From: Sporomusaceae bacterium
GTDB lineage: Bacteria > Bacillota > Negativicutes > Sporomusales > UBA7701
Length of the DNA stretch: 64,000 nucleotides
NCBI GenBank assembly: GCA_031460455.1
Contig: JAVKTQ010000001.1
Coordinates: 124,001 to 188,000, forward strand
Direction of reading: 5' to 3'
The notes beneath the pieces were generated by a model. The model was not told the origin of the DNA and made no database searches. It saw only the letters and a list, made by a program, of their open reading frames with translations. Shown one piece after another: positions 1-9,087 of the stretch. Numbering within the stretch: the stretch's first letter is position 1; each line of letters opens with the position of its first letter. The translations under genes were made by a program, and so were the position numbers.

Positions 1-971
1 ACCAGCTCTACGTCGATCAGCTTATCCCCGAGGGCGTCGGCGAGCTCAGCCTCGCTTTTGCCCAGCTAAAGGACAAGCTCACCGCCGAAGGGCTGTTCGA
101 CGACAGCCGCAAGCGGCCGCTGCCGATCCTGCCGCAGGCCGTCGGCATCATCACTTCGCCTACCGGGGCGGCGGTGCGGGACGTCATCACCGTGGCCAAG
201 CGCCGTCATCCCGGCATCAGCCTTGTTCTCGTGCCGGTGCAGGTCCAGGGACCGGAGGCCCCTGCCCAGATCGTCCGGGCGCTAGAGATACTCAATCGCC
301 TGCGCCAGACCGAGGTCATCATCGTCGGCCGCGGCGGCGGTAGTATCGAAGAACTTTGGGCCTTCAACGACGAGAGCGTGGTACGGGCGATCGCCGCCTC
401 CAAACTGCCTGTTGTGTCGGCGGTTGGCCACCAGACCGATTACACCCTCGCCGATTTCGCCGCCGACCGGCGGGCGGCCACGCCTTCTCAGGCGGCCGAA
501 CTTGTCGTGCCCGATGTCCGCGAGTTGGACAAGTATGTGAGGACGCTGCGGGCCATGCTCGAGACTCACACCCGCGCCCTCCTTACCGGACGGCGCCGTC
601 GCCTCGACATGTGCCTGGCCAGTAGGCTGTTCGAACGGCCGGAGCGTCTTTTCGCCGACCGGCGGCAGACGGTTGACCTCTTGCTCCAGCGTCTCCAGCA
701 GGCGCTTAAGACGATAGTAACCGCCAAGCAGCACGGCCTCAAGGTGGCGGCGGAGAAGCTAGCGATGCTCGACCCGCTGGCAGTGTTGGCCCGCGGCTAC
801 AGCATCACCCGCACCCCCGAAGGACAGGTGGTGCGCCGGGCGGCTTCTGTCTCGCCCGGGCAGTTCCTGGAAGTGGTGCTCGGCCAAGGCCGGCTTGATG
901 TACAAGTAATCTGGGCTGAGGAGGAATACGACAGTGCGCAAAAAGGCCCGCGAACAGGACGTATGTTTTGA
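1..971 (+). CDS. xseA: Exodeoxyribonuclease VII large subunit, 5'-truncated by the window edge
   Basis: The open frame enters the window at base 3 and runs 323 codons to the TGA at 969-971, so the N-terminal OB-fold part is missing. The visible part carries the XseA catalytic core, including IITSPTGAAVRDVI and VGRGGGSIEELWAFND, followed by the long helical region. Exonuclease VII degrades single-stranded DNA in both directions to short oligonucleotides and needs the small subunit encoded next. The 3' end overlaps xseB by 38 bp, which implies translational coupling. The gene opens the conserved Firmicute order xseA-xseB-ispA-dxs-tlyA-argR-recN. Confidence 0.95.
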   Translation, partial: QLYVDQLIPEGVGELSLAFAQLKDKLTAEGLFDDSRKRPLPILPQAVGIITSPTGAAVRDVITVAKRRHPGISLVLVPVQVQGPEAPAQIVRALEILNRLRQTEVIIVGRGGGSIEELWAFNDESVVRAIAASKLPVVSAVGHQTDYTLADFAADRRAATPSQAAELVVPDVRELDKYVRTLRAMLETHTRALLTGRRRRLDMCLASRLFERPERLFADRRQTVDLLLQRLQQALKTIVTAKQHGLKVAAEKLAMLDPLAVLARGYSITRTPEGQVVRRAASVSPGQFLEVVLGQGRLDVQVIWAEEEYDSAQKGPRTGRMF

Positions 972-1191
972 GGATGCGTTAGACAAATTAGAATCAATCG
1001 TGAAAGAATTGGAAAAAGGCGAACTACCGCTGGAGGACGCCCTGGGCAGGTTCGCCGAGGGGGTCGGCCTGTCGCAGATCTGCCTGGCCAAGCTCGGCGC
1101 CGCCGAACAGGCTGTCGACAAGATCATCCGCGAGGAAAAAGGGCAGCTCAACGAATACCCGCTCAAGATACAGGAGAACGAAAAATGCTGA
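934..1191 (+). CDS. xseB: Exodeoxyribonuclease VII small subunit
   Basis: The product is 85 residues, the normal size for XseB, with the signature CFEDALDKLESIVKELEKGE and a coiled-coil-forming remainder. It is the small helical subunit that binds XseA in several copies. The start is the GTG at 934, inside the end of xseA, preceded by GAGGAGGAA at 920-928 as ribosome-binding site. The 3' end overlaps the start of ispA by 7 bp, so xseA, xseB and ispA are probably one transcript. Confidence 0.95.
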   Translation: MRKKAREQDVCFEDALDKLESIVKELEKGELPLEDALGRFAEGVGLSQICLAKLGAAEQAVDKIIREEKGQLNEYPLKIQENEKC

Positions 1192-2057
1192 AAGAGTACT
1201 GCCGCAGTCAGGTCGCGCTGATCGACCGGGCCCTGGACGAAATGCTCCCGCCGGCTTATCCGCCGGTAATATACGAGGCCATGCGCTACAGCCTGTTCGC
1301 CGGCGGCAAGCGGCTGCGCCCTATCCTGCTGATGGCGGCGGCCGACGCGGCCGGGGGCGACGGCCGGCAATACCTCCACGTGGCCGGCGGGCTTGAGATG
1401 ATTCATACCTACTCGCTCATCCACGACGATCTGCCGGCGATGGACGACGACGACTACCGGCGGGGCAAACTCACCAACCATAAGGTGTTCGGCGACGGCA
1501 TGGCCATCCTTGCCGGCGACGGCCTCCTGACGGCCGCCTTCGAAGTTATGCTCGCCCAGCCTGGCGTCACCCCGGCCACCCTTGTAGCCGTAGTGCGCGA
1601 AGTGGCTGCCGCCGCAGGTGCCGCCGGCATGGTCGGCGGGCAGGCGGTCGACCTGCAGTCGGCCGGCAAGGCAATCGACTTCGACACCCTCAGGTACATG
1701 CACCGGGCCAAGACCGGGGCGCTTTTCAAGGCCGCCATCCGCTCCGGCGCCATCCTGGCCGGCGCGTCCGCCGAAAAGCTGGCCGCGCTGACCGAATACG
1801 CCGAACAATTCGGTCTCGCTTTCCAGATAACCGACGACATCCTCGACGTCACCGGCGACGAGGCCAAGATCGGCAAACCGGTCGGCAGCGACGAAAAAAA
1901 CTGCAAATCCACCTACGTCTCGCTCCATTCGCTGGCCGGCGCACGGGAGATGGCCGCAGCCGCCGTGTCATCGGCGCTCGCCGCCCTCGACGGCTTCGGC
2001 GACGAGGCCGCGGTGCTGCGGGAATTCGTCAACTATCTTCTCACCAGGGACAGTTAA
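1185..2057 (+). CDS. ispA: Polyprenyl synthetase, probable farnesyl diphosphate synthase
   Basis: The 290-residue trans-isoprenyl diphosphate synthase condenses IPP with allylic diphosphates. The first Asp-rich motif DDLPAMD is at residues 81-87 and the second, DDILD, at 217-221; GGKRLRP near residue 40 binds diphosphate. Tyr76 lies five residues before the first motif, and an aromatic residue there usually limits the product to C15, so FPP is favoured over GGPP (inference). It sits between xseB and dxs as in Bacillus and joins the isoprenoid genes dxs, ispH and fni in the window. Confidence 0.93.
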   Translation: MLKEYCRSQVALIDRALDEMLPPAYPPVIYEAMRYSLFAGGKRLRPILLMAAADAAGGDGRQYLHVAGGLEMIHTYSLIHDDLPAMDDDDYRRGKLTNHKVFGDGMAILAGDGLLTAAFEVMLAQPGVTPATLVAVVREVAAAAGAAGMVGGQAVDLQSAGKAIDFDTLRYMHRAKTGALFKAAIRSGAILAGASAEKLAALTEYAEQFGLAFQITDDILDVTGDEAKIGKPVGSDEKNCKSTYVSLHSLAGAREMAAAAVSSALAALDGFGDEAAVLREFVNYLLTRDS

Positions 2058-2066
2058 GGTGGTGCT

Positions 2067-2522
2067 ATGGCTGAACTGATCGCCGCGCTGGGGAAAAACA
2101 TCGTTCTGATGTCGGCCCTTACCGCCTGGTTTTTAGCCCAGGTGCTCAAAACACTGACCTCCTACTGGAAGCACCGCGAATTCAGAGCCGAGCGGTTGGT
2201 CGGCGCCGGCGGAATGCCGAGCTCCCATACCTCCCTCGTCGTCGGGCTTGCATCGGCGGTGGCGCTGCACGACGGCCTCTCGTCGCCATTGTTCGCCGTC
2301 AGTGCCGTGTTGGCCGGCATCGTGATGTACGATGCCGCCGGGGTGCGCCGGGCAGCCGGCAAGCAGGCCAAGGTAATCAACAAGCTCGTCCGCGAGATGC
2401 GTGTCGAGCACACCATCAAAGACACCCGCCTGAAGGAACTATTGGGCCACACGCCGCTCGAAGTGATGGCCGGCGCGCTGCTCGGCTTTCTGGTAGCCTT
2501 CCTGTTCCACAGATTTTTCTGA
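2067..2522 (+). CDS. Divergent PAP2 family (DUF212/YuiD-like) membrane protein
   Basis: The 151-residue protein has several hydrophobic segments and the DUF212 hallmarks GGMPSSHTS (about residues 49-57) and YDAAGVRRAAGKQA (about 91-104). This family is a divergent branch of acid phosphatase/vanadium haloperoxidase-related proteins; SxxH and the downstream basic residues resemble PAP2 phosphatase motifs. A role on an isoprenyl diphosphate is conceivable because it lies between ispA and dxs, but this is inference only. AAGGTGGT 7 bp before ATG 2067 serves as ribosome-binding site. Confidence 0.85.
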   Translation: MAELIAALGKNIVLMSALTAWFLAQVLKTLTSYWKHREFRAERLVGAGGMPSSHTSLVVGLASAVALHDGLSSPLFAVSAVLAGIVMYDAAGVRRAAGKQAKVINKLVREMRVEHTIKDTRLKELLGHTPLEVMAGALLGFLVAFLFHRFF

Positions 2523-2530
2523 TGCCAACC

Positions 2531-2561
2531 TGCCATTTTATGTTATAATAATAAAGTGGCA
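2531..2561. other. AT-rich inverted repeat with embedded TATAAT upstream of dxs
   Basis: An 11-bp imperfect inverted repeat (TGCCATTTTAT at 2531-2541, ATAAAGTGGCA at 2551-2561, one mismatch that is a G-U in RNA) encloses a 9-nt loop. TATAAT at 2544-2549 lies in the loop and could be a -10 box for dxs, although no convincing -35 sits 17 bp upstream. It could be an operator overlapping a promoter or a weak terminator for the preceding gene; there is no T tract. Confidence 0.4.
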
Positions 2562-2603
2562 TGATTAATTATGCGCTTTTATTCGGAAAGTGAGGTACTG
2601 CGG

Positions 2604-4490
2604 TTGGACGGGATACTTGACATGATTAGCGGGCCCGCAGATCTTAAAAGGCTTACGCTGCCGCAAATGGAAAAGCTCGCTGGAGAAATCCGCGGGCTTC
2701 TTATACATACAGTCGCTCAGACCGGCGGACATTTGGCGCCCAACCTCGGCGTCGTCGAACTCACCCTCGCCATCCATCAGGTCTTCGACAGTCCGCGGGA
2801 CAGGATCATCTGGGATGTCGGCCATCAGGCCTATGTCCACAAAATCCTCACCGGCCGGCGGCAGCGCTTCGACACCCTTCGCCAGATGGGCGGCATCAGC
2901 GGCTTCCCCAAAAGAGACGAGAGCGAACACGACGTCTTCGGCACCGGCCATTCGTCCACCTCGATTTCCGCCGCTCTCGGCGTGGCGCTCGCCAGGGACA
3001 TCAACAAGGAAAACTACCAGGTGGTTGCGGTCATCGGCGACGGCTCGCTCACCGGCGGCCAGGCTTACGAGGCTCTCAACTACGCCGGCCATCTGGAACG
3101 GGATCTCACCGTAATCCTCAACGACAACGAAATGTCCATCGCCCGCAACGTCGGCGCGATGTCCGGCTATCTGTCCAAACTGCGCACCGACCCGACCTAT
3201 TATCGCATGAAGCACGACGCCGAATATCTTCTCAAGCGCATCCCCGCCATCGGCGAACGGGTCGCCAAAACAGTGGAGAGGCTTAAAGACGGCCTCAAAT
3301 ACCTGGTCGTGCCCGGAATGCTCTTCGAGGAACTCGGTTTCACCTACATCGAACCCATCGACGGTCACGACCTCGCCTCCCTGACCGACGTGCTGCAGAA
3401 GAGCAAGCCCATGAAGGGTCCGGTGCTTATCCATGTCATAACCTGCAAGGGCAAAGGCTACGCCCCCGCCGAGTGCAACGCCGACAAGTTCCACGGCGTC
3501 GGCCCCTTCTGCGTCGAATCGGGGGAAATCATCAAGAACGGCTGTAACCCCTCTTACACCGCCGTCTTCGGCGACGCCCTGGCGTCGATCGCCGAAGACG
3601 ACCCGGCCGTCGTCGCCATCACCGCCGCCATGCCCGAAGGCACAGGCTTGAAAAAATTCGCCGCCCGCTTCCCCGGCCGCTTCTTCGATGTCGGCATCGC
3701 CGAGCCTCACGCCGTCACCATGGCCGCCGGCCTGGCCGCCGAAGGCAAAAAGCCGGTCGTGGCCATCTACTCCACCTTTGTGCAGCGCGCTTACGACCAG
3801 ATGATCCATGACGTCTGTCTGCAGAAACTGCCGGTCGTGCTGGCTATCGACCGCGCCGGCATCGTCGGCGAAGACGGCCCGACCCATCAGGGCGTTTTCG
3901 ACTACTCCTACCTTCGCCACATCCCCAACCTCACCGTCATGGCCCCCAAGGATGAAAACGAACTGCGCCACATGCTCTACACCGCCATTGAGATGTCCGG
4001 ACCGGTCGCTATCCGCTACCCGCGCGGCAGCGGCCTCGGCGTCGAAACCACCGAACCGTTCCGCAAACTCGAACTCGGCCGGGCCGAAGAACTCCGCCCC
4101 GGCAAAGACGTCGCCCTGCTTGCGGCCGGCGTTATGGCCGCGCCGTGCCTGGCGGCCAGCGACCTGCTTGCCCGCCACGGCATCAGGGCCGGCGTCGTCA
4201 ACGCCCGCTTCGTCAAGCCCCTCGACGAGCAGCTTATCCGCCGCCTCGCGCGCGATGTCGGCGTCATCGTGACCGTCGAAGACAACCTTCTCGCCGGCGG
4301 CTTCGGCTCCGCCGTCCTCGAATACATCAACGCGGAAAACCTCAACTGGGTCAAAGTCTTCCGCATCGGTCTGCCGGACAAATTCATCGAGCACGGCTCG
4401 CGCCCCCAGCTCCTCGCCAAATACGGCCTTACCGGCGAAGGCATCGCCGCGGTCGTCGCCCAGTACATGCAGCGGTTCGGGGTGCGGTGA
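2604..4490 (+). CDS. dxs: 1-deoxy-D-xylulose-5-phosphate synthase
   Basis: This thiamine-diphosphate enzyme joins pyruvate and glyceraldehyde 3-phosphate in the first step of the non-mevalonate isoprenoid route; DXP also feeds thiamine and pyridoxal synthesis. Visible motifs are SGGH-like [15 protein letters not shown], the ThDP site [15 protein letters not shown] with [12 protein letters not shown], and the C-terminal transketolase domain. The frame is open from ATG 2571, but that codon has no ribosome-binding site. TTG 2604 has GTGAGGT 7 bp upstream and gives the family-typical start [15 protein letters not shown] (628 residues), so I prefer it. The stop overlaps the tlyA start. Confidence 0.93.
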   Translation: MDGILDMISGPADLKRLTLPQMEKLAGEIRGLLIHTVAQTGGHLAPNLGVVELTLAIHQVFDSPRDRIIWDVGHQAYVHKILTGRRQRFDTLRQMGGISGFPKRDESEHDVFGTGHSSTSISAALGVALARDINKENYQVVAVIGDGSLTGGQAYEALNYAGHLERDLTVILNDNEMSIARNVGAMSGYLSKLRTDPTYYRMKHDAEYLLKRIPAIGERVAKTVERLKDGLKYLVVPGMLFEELGFTYIEPIDGHDLASLTDVLQKSKPMKGPVLIHVITCKGKGYAPAECNADKFHGVGPFCVESGEIIKNGCNPSYTAVFGDALASIAEDDPAVVAITAAMPEGTGLKKFAARFPGRFFDVGIAEPHAVTMAAGLAAEGKKPVVAIYSTFVQRAYDQMIHDVCLQKLPVVLAIDRAGIVGEDGPTHQGVFDYSYLRHIPNLTVMAPKDENELRHMLYTAIEMSGPVAIRYPRGSGLGVETTEPFRKLELGRAEELRPGKDVALLAAGVMAAPCLAASDLLARHGIRAGVVNARFVKPLDEQLIRRLARDVGVIVTVEDNLLAGGFGSAVLEYINAENLNWVKVFRIGLPDKFIEHGSRPQLLAKYGLTGEGIAAVVAQYMQRFGVR

Positions 4491-5296
4491 TGGCCAAGGA
4501 ACGCCTCGACACCCTTGTCGTGCAGAAAGGGTTGGCGGCCAGCCGGGAACGGGCCAAGGCCATGATAATGGCCGGGCAGGTCTATGTCGACGGCCAGAAA
4601 AGCGACAAAGCGGGCACGCTCGTGCCGGAAACGGCGGCCGTGACCGTCAGCGGCCGCGACCTCGGCTACGTAAGCCGCGGCGGGCTGAAGCTGGCCAAAG
4701 CGCTCGAGGTATTCGGCATCGACCTCGCCGGCAAAATCGTGGCCGACATCGGGGCCTCCACCGGCGGCTTCACCGACTGCTCCCTCCAGAACGGGGCGGT
4801 CAAAGTATACGCCATCGACGTCGGCTACGGCCAGCTCGCCTGGTCGCTCAGGACCGACCCGCGGGTCGTCAACATGGAACGCACCAACATCCGCGATGTG
4901 ACACCCGCCGATATCGGCGAGCCAATATCGTTCGCCACCGTCGACGTCGCCTTCATCTCGCTCGACAAAGTGCTGCCGGTCGTCAGGACGCTGCTCGCGC
5001 CGGGGGGCGAGGCGGTAACGCTCGTCAAGCCGCAGTTCGAGGCCGGGCGGGAAAAGGTCGGCAAACGCGGCGTCGTAAAGGATGCCGCCGTCCATCGCGA
5101 AGTGCTCCTGCGCATCGTCGCCGTCGCCCGCGAACTTGGCTTTATCCCCGTCGGGATTGCCTACTCCCCGGTTAAGGGCCCGGAAGGCAACATCGAATAC
5201 CTCTTGTACTTGAAAACTGCCGCCGAAAGCGCGGGGATAAGCGATGACGCCGTCGACACGACGGTGGCTGAGGCCCACGCCGCCTTACGCGGATGA
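4490..5296 (+). CDS. tlyA: TlyA family rRNA (cytidine-2'-O)-methyltransferase
   Basis: The 268-residue protein has an N-terminal S4 RNA-binding domain (about residues 3-65) and an FtsJ-like Rossmann methyltransferase domain with the SAM motif VADIGASTGGFTDC. TlyA enzymes (Bacillus YqxC) 2'-O-methylate rRNA cytidines; older records call them hemolysins. The ATG at 4490 shares its A with the dxs TGA stop, and its own stop overlaps the open nadK frame, so dxs, tlyA and nadK are coupled. The gene is in its conserved position between dxs and the nadK/argR/recN group. Confidence 0.93.
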   Translation: MAKERLDTLVVQKGLAASRERAKAMIMAGQVYVDGQKSDKAGTLVPETAAVTVSGRDLGYVSRGGLKLAKALEVFGIDLAGKIVADIGASTGGFTDCSLQNGAVKVYAIDVGYGQLAWSLRTDPRVVNMERTNIRDVTPADIGEPISFATVDVAFISLDKVLPVVRTLLAPGGEAVTLVKPQFEAGREKVGKRGVVKDAAVHREVLLRIVAVARELGFIPVGIAYSPVKGPEGNIEYLLYLKTAAESAGISDDAVDTTVAEAHAALRG

Positions 5297-5313
5297 ATAG
5301 GGGAGGGGAGGCC

Positions 5314-6183
5314 GTGCTAACTGTCGGCATATTCCCGAACACCAACAAAGAAAGCGTCAGCACCGTTCTCGGCTGGCTTATCCAGCACTTCAAGGAGAGC
5401 AACATCCGCATCCTTCTGCCCACAGACGCGGCCCAGGAAATGAACTACCCCGACCTTGGCTGCCGGCGGGAGGAGCTTAAGGAACAGATCAACCTCGCCA
5501 TCGCCCTGGGAGGCGACGGCACGCTCATCAGCGCCGCCCGCGAGGTTGCCCCTGCCGGCGTCCCGGTCTGCGGCGTCAACATGGGCCAGTTGGGTTTCCT
5601 CACCGAAGTCGAACTGCCGGACCTCGGCCCGGCAATCGACCGCCTCATCCGCGGCGACTACTTCGTCGAAGAGCGCCTGATGCTCGATGCCATCGTTCGG
5701 CGCGGCGGCCAGGATCTCTTCATCTCGTCGGCCATCAACGACATCGTCGTCACCAAAGGGGGCTTCTCGCGCCTCATCAGGCTGAAGCTCTACATCGACG
5801 GCGCCCTCATCGCCCGTTACCCGGCCGACGGCCTTATCGTAGCCACCTCCACAGGGTCGACCGGCTATTCCCTGTCGGCCGGCGGGCCGGTGGTCAACCC
5901 CAACCTCAAAGTCATCCTCCTTACGCCTATTTGCCCTCATTCTCTGCATGCCCGCTCCCTGGTGGTATCGGAAAAGGAAGAAATCAAGATAACAATGCAG
6001 GCGACTCACGACGACATCGTCATGACCGCCGACGGCCAGACAGTCTTCGGTCTCAGGCCCGACGACATCGTCATCGTCAGGCGCGCCCCCTACCGGGCCA
6101 AATTCATCCGCCTCAGCGGCCAGAGCTACTCGCAGACGCTGCGCACCAAACTCTGGCGGGATGACGACAATGACAATTGCTAA
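5314..6183 (+). CDS. nadK: NAD kinase
   Basis: The enzyme phosphorylates NAD to NADP with ATP or polyphosphate. The GGDGT motif in IALGGDGTLISA and the second motif VATSTGSTGYSLSAGGP identify it. The frame opens at ATG 5293, which overlaps the tlyA stop, but GTG 5314 follows a strong GGGAGGGGAGG (5301-5311) and gives MLTVGIFPNTNKES, the usual N-terminus; that start gives 289 residues. The 3' end overlaps the next methyltransferase gene by 23 bp. Confidence 0.93.
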   Translation: MLTVGIFPNTNKESVSTVLGWLIQHFKESNIRILLPTDAAQEMNYPDLGCRREELKEQINLAIALGGDGTLISAAREVAPAGVPVCGVNMGQLGFLTEVELPDLGPAIDRLIRGDYFVEERLMLDAIVRRGGQDLFISSAINDIVVTKGGFSRLIRLKLYIDGALIARYPADGLIVATSTGSTGYSLSAGGPVVNPNLKVILLTPICPHSLHARSLVVSEKEEIKITMQATHDDIVMTADGQTVFGLRPDDIVIVRRAPYRAKFIRLSGQSYSQTLRTKLWRDDDNDNC

Positions 6184-6745
6184 TGCGCTCACCATGGCCA
6201 GGCATCTGCTGCAAGACAGGCTGGCCACCGCCAGGACGGTGGTGGACGCCACCGCCGGCAACGGGCATGACACCCTTTTCCTGGCCGCCAATAGTCCTGC
6301 CGATGCGCTCGTCTGGGCCTTCGACCTCCAGCCGGAAGCGCTGGAAGCCACCGGCCGGCGCCTGGCCGAGCACGGCCTGGCCGGCAAATGCCGCCTGCTA
6401 TGCGCTTGCCACAGCCGCGTCGCCGAACATGTGGACGGGCCGATAGACGTTGCCATGTTCAACCTCGGCTATCGCCCTGGCGGCGACCACTGCTTCACCA
6501 CCGGCGTCGAAACCACCGTCGCCGCCCTCGGGGCGATAACGCGCCTCCTGGCCCCTGGCGGCATCGTCACCATCGTCGCTTATCCCGGCCACGACGCCGG
6601 CGAAAAAGAAAATACCGCCGTCGCCGAATTCCTCGCCACGCTTCCCCAGGCAGACTTCACGGCCGCCGCCTGGAGGATGCTCAACCAGAGGAACAGGCCG
6701 CCCATCCTATATATAATCGGGAAGACAGGAAGTGAAACGGCATGA
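6161..6745 (+). CDS. Class I SAM-dependent methyltransferase, rRNA methylase family (YtqB-like)
   Basis: The 194-residue product matches the small putative rRNA methylase family typified by Bacillus YtqB: SAM-binding motif VDATAGNGHDTLFLA near residue 27 and the family signature FNLGYRPGGDH near residue 102. The substrate in vivo is not known for the family; assignment to RNA is inherited from family naming. It begins inside the end of nadK and its stop overlaps the argR start by 4 bp. An in-frame ATG at 6170 is an alternative start. Confidence 0.85.
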   Translation: MTTMTIANALTMARHLLQDRLATARTVVDATAGNGHDTLFLAANSPADALVWAFDLQPEALEATGRRLAEHGLAGKCRLLCACHSRVAEHVDGPIDVAMFNLGYRPGGDHCFTTGVETTVAALGAITRLLAPGGIVTIVAYPGHDAGEKENTAVAEFLATLPQADFTAAAWRMLNQRNRPPILYIIGKTGSETA

Positions 6746-7191
6746 AGGCTTCGCGTCACGCGCGCATAAAAGAGATCATCGAGAACCAGACGGTGGAAAC
6801 ACAGGAAGACCTGGCGGAAGCGCTGCGGAAGAAGGGCATCGAAGTGACCCAGGCCACCGTATCCCGCGACATCAAGGAACTGATGCTCATCAAGATTCCC
6901 ACCGGCGACGGCCGCTACAGCTACGCCTTCCCTCCCGAGCAAAACCTTATCTTCTCCCAATCCCGGCTCGAGCGCGCCTTTCAGGACTCGGTCGTCGGCA
7001 TGGACCACAGCCTGAACATCATCGTCATCAAAACGGTGCCAGGCCTCGCCCAGGCAGTCGCCTACGCGGTCGACAGCACCCGCTGGCCGGAAATCATCGG
7101 CACGGTAGGCGGCGACGACACCGTATTCCTCGTCGTGAAGCCCCCGGAAGCGACCGCCGGCGTTCTGGCAAGGTTCCGGGCCCTGCTCTAA
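6742..7191 (+). CDS. argR: Arginine repressor
   Basis: The 149-residue regulator has an N-terminal winged helix (about residues 1-70) with the recognition segment ATVSRDIKELMLIKIP, and a C-terminal arginine-binding, hexamerising domain with GTVGGDDTVFLV. ArgR/AhrC represses arginine synthesis and activates catabolism when arginine is bound. No arginine genes are in the window; the location next to recN is the conserved Firmicute arrangement, not a target operon. It overlaps the upstream methyltransferase gene by 4 bp. Confidence 0.95.
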   Translation: MKASRHARIKEIIENQTVETQEDLAEALRKKGIEVTQATVSRDIKELMLIKIPTGDGRYSYAFPPEQNLIFSQSRLERAFQDSVVGMDHSLNIIVIKTVPGLAQAVAYAVDSTRWPEIIGTVGGDDTVFLVVKPPEATAGVLARFRALL

Positions 7192-7216
7192 AGACGCATG
7201 GGGGAGGAGACTCTCG

Positions 7217-8932
7217 ATGCTGAAAACCTTAACCGTTACCAACTTTGCCCTTATCGAACAGGCCAGCGTCGAATTCGCGGGCGGGCTCAATATCCTCACC
7301 GGCGAAACCGGGGCCGGCAAATCCATCCTTGTCGACGCGCTCAGCACCCTGCTCGGCAGCAGGGCCGAACGCGACGCCATCCGCAGCGGCTGCGATTCCT
7401 TCCGGGTTGAGGCCGTTTTCGACGTGGCCGCCAACGCCAACGTCCGCGCCATCCTCGACGACCAGGGAATACCTGTCGATGACGGCGTCACCCTGATAAT
7501 AAGCCGCTACCTGTCGCGGCAGGGCAAGACCGCCATCCTCGCCAACGGCTGCCATGTCACCGTCGGCATGCTGCGTCAGCTCGGCGGCGAACTCGTCGAC
7601 CTGCACGGCCAGCATGAGCACCAGGCGCTTCTCCGCCCCGAGGCCCACCTGGCGATGGTCGACTCCTTCCTGCCGGGCGGCCGGGAAAAACTCGACCGCT
7701 ACCGCGGCCTCTATGCCGCCTGGAGCGAACTCGGCGCCGCCCTCGCCCGTTCCGAGACCGATTCGCGCGAGCGTGCCCAGCGCCTAGACATGCTGACCTG
7801 GCAGACAAAAGAAATCGCCGCCGCCGCTCTCAAAGCCGGCGAGGAAGAAGACCTTGACCGGGAGATCAGACTGCTGGGCAACGCCGAGAAGATAATCGGC
7901 GCCGTCGGCCGCGCTTACGGGCTGCTTTCCGAAGGCGGCAAGGGCTCGGGAGGCGCACTGTCCGACCTTGCCGAGAGCCGCAAGGAACTCGAATACGCCG
8001 CCCGCTTCGACGCCGCCCTCGCCGCGAAGCTGGATACCATCAGCGACGCGCTCTACCAGCTAGAGGATGTCGCCGCGGAACTGCGCGACTACCGGGAAAA
8101 CGTCGACTTCGACCCTGGGCGGCTGGCCAAACAGCAGGAACGGATGGATACCATCCATACCCTCAAACGTAAATACGGCGCCACTATCGCCGACATCTTG
8201 GAATACTACCGCAAGGCAACGGACGAACTGGCCGACATCACCAACTACGAGGAACGCCTTGCCACGCTCGGCGCTCAACTGGCCGCCGCCGAAAAAGAAC
8301 TGGCCCTGGCGGCCGACGAACTAGACCGGCTGCGGCGCGCCGCTGCCACTGAGCTCGCCGGCAAGGTCCGCGGGCATCTCGTCGATCTCGGTATGCCACA
8401 GGCCGCTCTCGTCATCGACGTCAGGACGGTGCAACGCTATACGCCCACCGGCGCCAACGAAGTCGCCGTGCTGTTTTCCGCCAATCCCGGCGAAGAGGCC
8501 AAACCTCTGGCAAAAGTCGCCTCGGGCGGCGAACTCTCCCGTATCGCCCTGGCCTTCAAAACGGTAGCCGCCAGCGCGGGCGGCGTCGGCACGATGATTT
8601 TCGACGAAGTCGACACAGGCATCGGCGGCCAAACCGCCCGGATGGTCGCCGAGAAGATCGCGCTCGTCGCCGGCGACAAGCAAGTGCTGTGCGTAACCCA
8701 TCTCCCGCAGGTCGCCGCGATGGCCGACCGCCACCTGGCGGTCGAAAAAAAGGTCAACGGCGACCGCACGATCACCGTCGTCAAAATACTCGACGACGAT
8801 GCCCATCTTCAGGAGGTAACCCGGATGATCTCCGGCGATAACTTGACCAGGGCAGCCCTGGATAATGCCGCGGAAATGATAACATCAGCGCAGTCACGCA
8901 AAGAAATATGGAAAAATAAAGCGCAAGCATGA
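7217..8932 (+). CDS. recN: DNA repair protein RecN
   Basis: The 571-residue SMC-like ATPase takes part in double-strand break repair. Visible are Walker A GETGAGKS near residue 30, a long central coiled coil (about 160-370), the ABC signature ASGGELSRIALAFKT and Walker B MIFDEVDTGIGG. ATG 7217 follows GGGGGAGGAG at 7201-7210. Its TGA lies in the loop of the terminator hairpin at 8921-8950, so the transcript from the upstream block probably ends here. Confidence 0.96.
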   Translation: MLKTLTVTNFALIEQASVEFAGGLNILTGETGAGKSILVDALSTLLGSRAERDAIRSGCDSFRVEAVFDVAANANVRAILDDQGIPVDDGVTLIISRYLSRQGKTAILANGCHVTVGMLRQLGGELVDLHGQHEHQALLRPEAHLAMVDSFLPGGREKLDRYRGLYAAWSELGAALARSETDSRERAQRLDMLTWQTKEIAAAALKAGEEEDLDREIRLLGNAEKIIGAVGRAYGLLSEGGKGSGGALSDLAESRKELEYAARFDAALAAKLDTISDALYQLEDVAAELRDYRENVDFDPGRLAKQQERMDTIHTLKRKYGATIADILEYYRKATDELADITNYEERLATLGAQLAAAEKELALAADELDRLRRAAATELAGKVRGHLVDLGMPQAALVIDVRTVQRYTPTGANEVAVLFSANPGEEAKPLAKVASGGELSRIALAFKTVAASAGGVGTMIFDEVDTGIGGQTARMVAEKIALVAGDKQVLCVTHLPQVAAMADRHLAVEKKVNGDRTITVVKILDDDAHLQEVTRMISGDNLTRAALDNAAEMITSAQSRKEIWKNKAQA

Positions 8933-8950
8933 GCTTGCGCTATTTATTTA
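8921..8950 (+). terminator. Rho-independent terminator overlapping the recN stop codon
   Basis: A perfect 8-bp stem GCGCAAGC/GCTTGCGC with loop ATGA (8921-8940) is followed by TATTTATTTA. The recN TGA lies in the loop. Confidence 0.8.
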
Positions 8951-9007
8951 CGATAATAGAGTAATTTCGAGCCGTCAAGTCAATATATGCTACATATTCC
9001 GGAATAA

Positions 9008-9076
9008 TCCCCGAAGAAATCGGGAAACTTTACTGTGCGGGTAAAGTTGCTCCCGAAAAAAAACAGTATTCGGGGT
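9008..9076 (+). other. Nested hairpin in the spoIVB leader
   Basis: CCCCGAA at 9009-9015 can pair with TTCGGGG at 9069-9075. Inside lies a second hairpin: CGGGA plus AACTTTAC (9021-9033) pairs with GTAAAGTT, a GC bulge and TCCCG (9041-9055), with a 7-nt loop. The outer strand ends 12 nt before the spoIVB ATG and abuts its ribosome-binding region. There is no T tract, so it is not a plain terminator. It matches no riboswitch class I recognise. Confidence 0.45.
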
Positions 9077-9087
9077 GATGACGGAAG

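Noticed and set aside
2565-4394. 609-codon open frame antisense to dxs
   Set aside because: It mirrors dxs codon structure in GC-rich DNA, has no ribosome-binding site and no recognisable protein motifs.
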